A stretch of DNA of 64,000 nt from Oscillospiraceae bacterium (GTDB taxonomy: Bacteria > Bacillota > Clostridia > Oscillospirales > Acutalibacteraceae), in assembly GCA_015066515.1 (NCBI GenBank), contig SVOH01000007.1, forward strand, positions 1-64,000, read 5' to 3'. The position numbers and the translations under genes were made by a program. Within the stretch, counting starts at the first letter, position 1, and each line of letters starts with the position of its first letter. Below the pieces are notes generated by a model. The model worked only from the letters and a program-made list of their open reading frames with translations, was not told the DNA's origin and did not search any database. Shown piece by piece: positions 57,744-64,000 of the stretch.

Positions 57744-58031
57744 ATGGCTAAGACTCTCAATCGCCAGTTTGTTTTATACGGTGACATTGTAGACGTGACA
57801 TTTGTATATAATGAACTGTCAGACAAATATTTTGGCGACTACCCAAATTTTGATGAAAGTCCACGAATTACACCTTGCGGCAGGCGATGGGTAAACGCTA
57901 CAAAAGAAGATTGCCCGTATGCCGATAAAGAGTATGGTGATTGTGGCTCGTGTCAGTATTATCGATGCGAACACCCCGGTGATTTGATTGGTGTTTGTGA
58001 CAATGAGAAATTAAGAAAGGAAGCAGTTTGA
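57744..58031 (+). CDS. Cys-rich 95-aa protein, unknown function
   Basis: AGGAGGGAG SD; EDCPYADKEYGDCGSCQYYRCEHPGDLIGVCDN. Confidence 0.8.
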   Translation: MAKTLNRQFVLYGDIVDVTFVYNELSDKYFGDYPNFDESPRITPCGRRWVNATKEDCPYADKEYGDCGSCQYYRCEHPGDLIGVCDNEKLRKEAV

Positions 58032-58032
58032 A

Positions 58033-61000
58033 ATGAAGAATTTAAAAAAGAGATTTAACAAATTTTTATCGGTGTTTTTGGTGCTTACAATAGTTTTCTC
58101 ACTTTTTGCGGGGTTGACAGTAGGTGCTGCAACATCAAATCCATATTATAATAAGGTGGCCGATTTGCATACCTTAGATGGTTGGAGACAGTTTTTTGGT
58201 TCGACCACTAATTCAACCGAGAATGCAGGTGGCGTATGGACCGATAAATCGGTTTTTGTCGACAATTCGGCTTTTAAAGGTCTTACCGATGCTTATGGTG
58301 ACGCCATTTTACCGGAAGTGTCAGACGACGGTTTTTTGGTGGCACTTTCAGCAATTGCTTCTAATAAGTCTATTGTAGGCTATTCGCATATCCCGACTGA
58401 CACAGTTCTTGTGCTTGATATTTCAGGCTCAATGGGCCCCGGCAACGGCAATAATAACGCCGTGGCAGATCTTGTCCTTGCGTCAAACGCAGCTATTACT
58501 AAACTGCTTGAACTTAATAATAACAACCGTGTGGGTGTTGTTTTATATTCAGCAGAGTATGACGAAGGCAATGACGAGCATTATTATACGTTGCTTCCAA
58601 TTGATCGTTATACTGCAACCGGTACAGTTACCTATAATAACGGAACCAGATTTGATACCTCAGACGATATAACTGTTGGTAGATATTTAGAAACAAATAG
58701 CAACTATTCACACAACGGAAACGAAATATCAATAGCATCCGGCGTAAGTAATTCGACAGGTGTAGTTGGTAAAAAAACGGTTGACGTTGTAGGCGGTACA
58801 TTTATTCAGGGTGGACTTAAAGCCGCTGCTGATTTATTTAAAGGCAAAGCCGATGCTAATGATACAGTAGTAGCAGGTGAAGGCTTCCAGGGCGGAACCC
58901 AGCGCAAGCCTGTTATGGTGCTTATGAGCGATGGCGCTCCTACCTATGCTTCGACAAACTATACAAATCCTAACAATCCTAACGAAGGTAGCGGACATTA
59001 TACCTATGATTCTTATGCGTTTTTAACTCAGCTTACAGCAGCATACGTTAAAGAGCAAGTTACAACCTATTATAACGATACAGAAGCGTTGTTTTACACT
59101 TTGGGTATGGGTGTCGGCGGCAGTACAGTAGCACAAAGCGTGCTGGACCCACAAAACTCTACCCCTAATATCAATGATTATTGGAATGATTACAGCGATG
59201 CTTCAAATGGTGCGTCAGTTGAAATAACAAACGATATTTCGGTTGTAAAGAATTCGGCTGTAACCGATATTGTATATACAAATCAGTATTTTGAAGCAGA
59301 AAACGGTTCAGACCTTTTTGATGCGTTTGATTCAATAGTAAACGAGATTATAATTCAGTCGCTTTATAGACCTACCTTGGTTGAAAACAACAACGCGCAT
59401 ATGGAAGGCTATATTGAATTTATTGACGATATAGGCGACTTTATGGCGGTTAAACAAATCGAGGGTATAATGATTGGCGATAAGCTTTTCACAGGTGAAA
59501 AGCTTTGCGAAAACTTCCGTGCAGATGGTGGCGATCTTGGCACAATACAAAATCCAAACACTCTTGGCGATAATCTTATTTGGGCGGTTAAGGAACGCCT
59601 TGGTATAGAGGATACAGCAACAGCTCAAAGACTTGTAACACTCGCTTACGAGCACGGTCAGTTAAGCTATACCGATGAAGACAACTACTCTAATTTCATC
59701 GGTTGGTACGCTGATGAAAACGGCAAATATCTTGGCTTCTGGGATGAATCACATACCTATTCTCAAGTGCCTGCGGGAGCAAAGTACATTAATAAATCTT
59801 ATGGTATGTTAGGCGAGGTTATCGACGGACATAACGCAAGCGACCTTATGTACGTATCTATTCAGGTGCATACCGAGATAGTTCCTCAAGGTATGTTTGG
59901 TACTACCGAAAAAGATACTATAGTTGCCGGTCATGCTCAGATGATATTCCGCGTTCCTGCATCACTTATTCCTGTTGTTAATTACGAGGTAACACTTGAA
60001 GGTACAAGTTACGACAATGCTAAAAACATTGAGATGACCATAAACGATGCAGAGCCAATAAGACTTGTTTTTGAATTGGGACTTCGTGATGATATTAACG
60101 AATACAATATTGAAAGACGTCTTGCAGATAATTATTGCACAGCAGACGGTAAATATGTGCTTTATACAAACGAGTGGAGTCACGAACAGTTCAATAAAGA
60201 AATTGATCCAAACAACACCGACTATATTGCTCCTACAGATTCTATAAACACAATAGCATATTTTGAACCAAACTATGCTAATGAGCGTTATTACTACACC
60301 GAGCCTACACCGGTTTATGTATATAATTCAGCGACAGGCGAATACGTTAAACATTCTTCTACCACAAAGCCTACAGTAGGTGACGGCAACGCGTATTTCC
60401 GCCAGATAAACGTGTTCGAGCTTACCGGCAACGGTAACGAGGCCGTCCACAAGAAGATATATGAAAGAATATCCGACACAGCGCTTGGCAGAGTAGATAA
60501 GAGTGACACAAACGGCGGTTGGAATATAAGAAAAGAAACTATTCACCGCGTATATGATGAAATTGAAACACTAAAGGCTAACAACGAAACCGGTACAATC
60601 AATTATTCATATTTCCCAACAGTAGAGCATATCGAGGGTACACACTATTACGCTGATGCTATTCTTGGCAACAACGGTAAGCTTACCGTTACACCTGTAA
60701 CAGGTATTAGCCTTACAAAAACAATCGATGATACCTTGACCGGCACAACACACGATTTCACCTTTAACGTTGATATTGGTGATACAGCTGCCACATATAG
60801 TGTAGTTCGCAGCTTTGATGGTAATTATACCGACAAGGGCGAAACTATAACGGTTGACAGTGACGGTAAAGGCACCATAAATGTAAAACCGGGCGAGACC
60901 GTGCTAATAGTTGGTATTCCTGCCGGTACAGCATACTCTATAGAAGAGTATATTCCAAGCGGTGCAAACTATGAGGTATCTACAAGCAGTGGTACTACCG

Positions 61001-63525
61001 GTACTATACAGCAAAATCATTTAAGCGAGGTAAAATTTGAAAACACACTTGCTGACGGTAATCTTGTAATTACAAAGCAGATTGTTCATCCGTTTGCTAC
61101 CACACCCGACAGTATGAAGAACCACGTGTTCAAGTTTGACGTAATGTTAAGTGGTTATAACGATGGCGATACTGTTAAGGCTTACTATTCGACAGACGTT
61201 GACAACAAATTTGACCTTACTGTTAATGGTGGAACGATTAGTAACGTTGAGCTTCGCGGTAACCAGTCAATAGTAATTTTGGCAAAAGCAGGTACAAAGG
61301 CTGTGGTTACCGAAGATATTACAGCAATGCCTAATGGCTTTTCACTCGGTAGCGTCGAGCCTCCTGCAAACAATATAATTGCTACCGATAACAACGTTGT
61401 GTACGTTTTTACAAACACGTATAATCCTGCGGCTGTAAATCCTGATATTACCATAAATGCTTCTAAAGAGCTTACAGGCCGTCCATGGAACAACGACCAG
61501 TTTACCTTTGCGCTTTATAAGTATGATACCGTTTTGGCAAAATACGTTGAGGTAGCAAATTCTCGTGAGACTATAACCCAAGCAGGCGATTTTGGCAGCG
61601 TTATTACCGCAGCTATAAAGGCCGAAAAATTTGACAAGGTTGGCACATATCATTATTCTATAAGAGAATTAGTGCCCGATAACACCTATGGCGTAGGCTA
61701 TGATACCGTATCACGTGACTTTAACGTAATAGTTACAGATAATGACACCGACGGCAAGCTCGAAATTAGTGCGGTAACAAACGCTAACCATACCACCGTT
61801 TCAAACAGTGGCGGTGCTTATGTCGTAGCTGCCGACAAGTTTGTAAACACTTATAAGGCTGACGGTATTGCAGAGGTAATTATCGAAATCAACAAAACCG
61901 TTGATACTCCCGATGGTATAACCTATAGCCCCGAAGGCTTTGAGTTTGGTGTATACAACGACGCGGGTGAGCTTGTAAGCCCACTTTACGATACCGACGC
62001 AAACGGTAAAACACAGTTTATCTTTACCTTTAATGCTGATGGTGTAAATTACCAGAATAATAAGGTTTATAATTACGTAATAAAGGAGACCGACACAGGT
62101 CTTGGCGGTATAACCTATGCTAAAGATATTCCGTTTACCGTAACTGTAAAAGATAATCTTGACGGTACAATCAGCGCTGTAACCAATATTGCCAATACCA
62201 ATAACGGTGTATCGGTTGTTGACGTAACAAACGTTTATAACACACAAAGCGTTGACGTTATAATTGAAGCTACCAAAAAAATCACAGGTCGTGGCCTTAA
62301 GGATGGCGAATTCAAGTTTGACTTATATAGCCTTGACACCAATTCGGTAGTTAAAAATGACGTTACAAATGACGCCGCAGGTAAGGTTAGCTTTAATCTT
62401 ACTTTCGACAAGGTTGGCACATATAACTACAAGTTATATGAGGATGAGCTTGACGGAAACGGTGTAACCGTTGACAAGACCGAGCACAACGTAACTATAG
62501 TTGTTGACCACGACGGCAAGGGTAATTTGACCGCTACAGTAAACGGCACAGAAGCCGGCACCACACCTGTAAACGTAGGTGCCTTTAATAACAGCTATTC
62601 TGCTGCTGAGACTAACGTAGTATTTGAAGCTACGAAGCATCTTACCGGTCGCGATTTGGTGGATGGCGAATTTGAGTTCAATCTTTATAACAACGATACT
62701 AATACTCTAATTCAGACCAAAACAAATGACGCTGACGGCAATGTTGTATTTGATGCTATAACCTTTGATATAGGCGGCACATACAACTACAAAATATATG
62801 AAAACGAAGTAGATCAAAACGGCGTTACAGTAGATACCACATCTTACGAAATCACAGTATTCGTATATGACAATGGCAAGGGCATCCTTGAAACCGAGAT
62901 ATACGTTGATACAAATAAGCTTTCAGGCGCTATGAAGGACGTAGTTGTATTTGAAAATAAGTACAAAGCAGATGCTACCGACATAGTTATAAATGCTAAA
63001 AAGGTACTTGATGGTCGTGATTTAGTAGCTGACGAGTTTGAATTCCAGCTTTATCTTGGCGATGATTTATTACAAACCGTGAAAAACGACGCTGACGGTA
63101 ACGTGGTATTTAACAATGTTTTGGTTGAGTCTGCAGGCAAGGTTACCTTTACTGTAAAAGAGGTTAAGGGCGATGCCGAGGGTATAACCTATGACGAAAC
63201 AGTTTATACCGTAACTGCAACCGTAACCGATAATCTTGACGGCACTTTAAGCGTGGATTATCTATACGAGGTAGAGGGCGACAAGGTTGATGAGATAGTA
63301 TTTAACAATAAATATACAGATCCCACACCTGAAACTACACCCGAATCGGAGCCACAGCCAGAACCCACACCTAATCCACAGCCAGAATCTACTCCAACTC
63401 CACAACCGGAATCACCAAAGACAGGTGACAGCACAAATCTTTCTGCATGGTTGGCAGTGGTATTTGTAAGTGGCGCAATAATCTTTGCAACAGGCAAAAA
63501 GCTAAAAAGACTTAAAAAGTCATAA
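58033..63525 (+). CDS. Giant VWA-domain adhesin/pilin-like surface protein with five Spy0128/FctA-type repeats and SPKTG sorting signal
   Basis: Signal peptide; VLDISGSMG MIDAS; repeats such as NVVFEATKHLTGRDLVDGEFEFNLY; ESPKTGDSTNL + TM + KKLKRLKKS. Confidence 0.93.
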   Translation: MKNLKKRFNKFLSVFLVLTIVFSLFAGLTVGAATSNPYYNKVADLHTLDGWRQFFGSTTNSTENAGGVWTDKSVFVDNSAFKGLTDAYGDAILPEVSDDGFLVALSAIASNKSIVGYSHIPTDTVLVLDISGSMGPGNGNNNAVADLVLASNAAITKLLELNNNNRVGVVLYSAEYDEGNDEHYYTLLPIDRYTATGTVTYNNGTRFDTSDDITVGRYLETNSNYSHNGNEISIASGVSNSTGVVGKKTVDVVGGTFIQGGLKAAADLFKGKADANDTVVAGEGFQGGTQRKPVMVLMSDGAPTYASTNYTNPNNPNEGSGHYTYDSYAFLTQLTAAYVKEQVTTYYNDTEALFYTLGMGVGGSTVAQSVLDPQNSTPNINDYWNDYSDASNGASVEITNDISVVKNSAVTDIVYTNQYFEAENGSDLFDAFDSIVNEIIIQSLYRPTLVENNNAHMEGYIEFIDDIGDFMAVKQIEGIMIGDKLFTGEKLCENFRADGGDLGTIQNPNTLGDNLIWAVKERLGIEDTATAQRLVTLAYEHGQLSYTDEDNYSNFIGWYADENGKYLGFWDESHTYSQVPAGAKYINKSYGMLGEVIDGHNASDLMYVSIQVHTEIVPQGMFGTTEKDTIVAGHAQMIFRVPASLIPVVNYEVTLEGTSYDNAKNIEMTINDAEPIRLVFELGLRDDINEYNIERRLADNYCTADGKYVLYTNEWSHEQFNKEIDPNNTDYIAPTDSINTIAYFEPNYANERYYYTEPTPVYVYNSATGEYVKHSSTTKPTVGDGNAYFRQINVFELTGNGNEAVHKKIYERISDTALGRVDKSDTNGGWNIRKETIHRVYDEIETLKANNETGTINYSYFPTVEHIEGTHYYADAILGNNGKLTVTPVTGISLTKTIDDTLTGTTHDFTFNVDIGDTAATYSVVRSFDGNYTDKGETITVDSDGKGTINVKPGETVLIVGIPAGTAYSIEEYIPSGANYEVSTSSGTTGTIQQNHLSEVKFENTLADGNLVITKQIVHPFATTPDSMKNHVFKFDVMLSGYNDGDTVKAYYSTDVDNKFDLTVNGGTISNVELRGNQSIVILAKAGTKAVVTEDITAMPNGFSLGSVEPPANNIIATDNNVVYVFTNTYNPAAVNPDITINASKELTGRPWNNDQFTFALYKYDTVLAKYVEVANSRETITQAGDFGSVITAAIKAEKFDKVGTYHYSIRELVPDNTYGVGYDTVSRDFNVIVTDNDTDGKLEISAVTNANHTTVSNSGGAYVVAADKFVNTYKADGIAEVIIEINKTVDTPDGITYSPEGFEFGVYNDAGELVSPLYDTDANGKTQFIFTFNADGVNYQNNKVYNYVIKETDTGLGGITYAKDIPFTVTVKDNLDGTISAVTNIANTNNGVSVVDVTNVYNTQSVDVIIEATKKITGRGLKDGEFKFDLYSLDTNSVVKNDVTNDAAGKVSFNLTFDKVGTYNYKLYEDELDGNGVTVDKTEHNVTIVVDHDGKGNLTATVNGTEAGTTPVNVGAFNNSYSAAETNVVFEATKHLTGRDLVDGEFEFNLYNNDTNTLIQTKTNDADGNVVFDAITFDIGGTYNYKIYENEVDQNGVTVDTTSYEITVFVYDNGKGILETEIYVDTNKLSGAMKDVVVFENKYKADATDIVINAKKVLDGRDLVADEFEFQLYLGDDLLQTVKNDADGNVVFNNVLVESAGKVTFTVKEVKGDAEGITYDETVYTVTATVTDNLDGTLSVDYLYEVEGDKVDEIVFNNKYTDPTPETTPESEPQPEPTPNPQPESTPTPQPESPKTGDSTNLSAWLAVVFVSGAIIFATGKKLKRLKKS
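61441..63330 (+). repeat. Five pilin-type Ig-like repeats in adhesin
   Basis: Units near 61441, 61870, 62251, 62608 and 62973: (E/I)xxK.(L/I)(T/D)GR...(F)xFxLY...GTYxYKIYE. Confidence 0.88.
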
Positions 63526-63535
63526 TAAAAATTTT

Positions 63536-63563
63536 AACCCCTTAGACTTGTGTCTAAGGGGTT
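63536..63563. terminator. Bidirectional terminator
   Basis: AACCCCTTAGAC/GTCTAAGGGGTT. Confidence 0.88.
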
Positions 63564-63581
63564 AATTTTATATAAGATTCT

Positions 63582-64000
63582 TTAATGCTTTCTCATTTGA
63601 CGAAGAAACATCAAAATGGCTAATATAAGCAATATGGCAGCGTAGCCCAGTACCCACCACATATGTGGAAAAATATCACCAAAATTTCCTGACAGTACAG
63701 CGCGCTGCATATCGACCGCGTGAACAAACGGTAATGCGTAGGCGATTTTTTTAAAGGTGCCTCCTACAAGATTTAAATCAAACCAAACGCCCGACAGCCA
63801 TGCCGAAAGGTTGGTAAGAAGTGCGCCACACACGCCGCCTGCCTGTTTGTCATTAAGCACGCTTCCACAAAGAAGTCCTAACGCGATGTAAAGAATTGAA
63901 ATCGGTACGATAAACAGTATCGCATATAAAATATTAACCGTAATATTAAGTCCCAGAACTATAGCGGCAGCATAACAAACTATGCTTTGAGCTAGTGTGA
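63582..64000 (-). CDS. ABC-2 type transporter permease (partial, 5' end beyond window)
   Basis: Frame open upstream of 63860 (SLAQSIVCYAAAIVLGLNITVNILYAILFIVPISILYIALGLLCGS); ALPFVHAVDMQRAVLSGNF. Confidence 0.75.
   Translation of the reverse strand, partial: TLAQSIVCYAAAIVLGLNITVNILYAILFIVPISILYIALGLLCGSVLNDKQAGGVCGALLTNLSAWLSGVWFDLNLVGGTFKKIAYALPFVHAVDMQRAVLSGNFGDIFPHMWWVLGYAAILLILAILMFLRQMRKH

Noticed and set aside
61801-62247. 148-aa minus-strand ORF
   Set aside because: Antisense inside adhesin repeats; no independent coding evidence.
1-64000. CRISPR array or complete prophage
   Set aside because: No regularly spaced identical repeats with unique spacers and no phage structural genes seen; intragenic repeats are protein domains.

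Overview
This 64 kb window looks like chromosome of a low-GC, spore-forming Clostridia, probably Oscillospirales/Ruminococcaceae (inferred from gene content). Most of it is conserved core sequence. On the minus strand: ylxM-ffh-rpsP-khpA-rimM-trmD, aspS-hisS, the mreBCD/PBP2/MinD-like/mgsA cell-shape cluster, polA/tsaD, spoIIP-gpr and a SpoIIIE/FtsK translocase. On the plus strand: dusB, yebC, the complete spoIIIAA-AH operon, ackA, galK and rny. RNA features are one tRNA-Pro(GGG), a tandem glycine riboswitch with a terminator upstream of an AlsT-type symporter, and many intrinsic terminators. Accessory content: a partial McrC-like gene beside the tRNA, three large secreted or surface proteins (cohesin-like plus Cys-rich repeats; a triple ~945-bp-repeat protein; a VWA plus pilin-repeat adhesin with an SPKTG signal), and several small or poorly characterised ORFs. 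Best leads: (i) the double-HTH regulator / Cys-rich 95-aa protein / giant adhesin locus with palindrome-rich intergenic DNA; (ii) an unannotated 39-aa acidic peptide gene behind the triple-repeat secreted protein; (iii) an LMW-PTP::RimI-type GNAT fusion; (iv) spoIIIAA apparently starting at AUA; (v) a DnaA-box cluster far from dnaA; (vi) a near-leaderless dusB behind a perfect consensus promoter. No CRISPR array, prophage or clearly new defence system was found.
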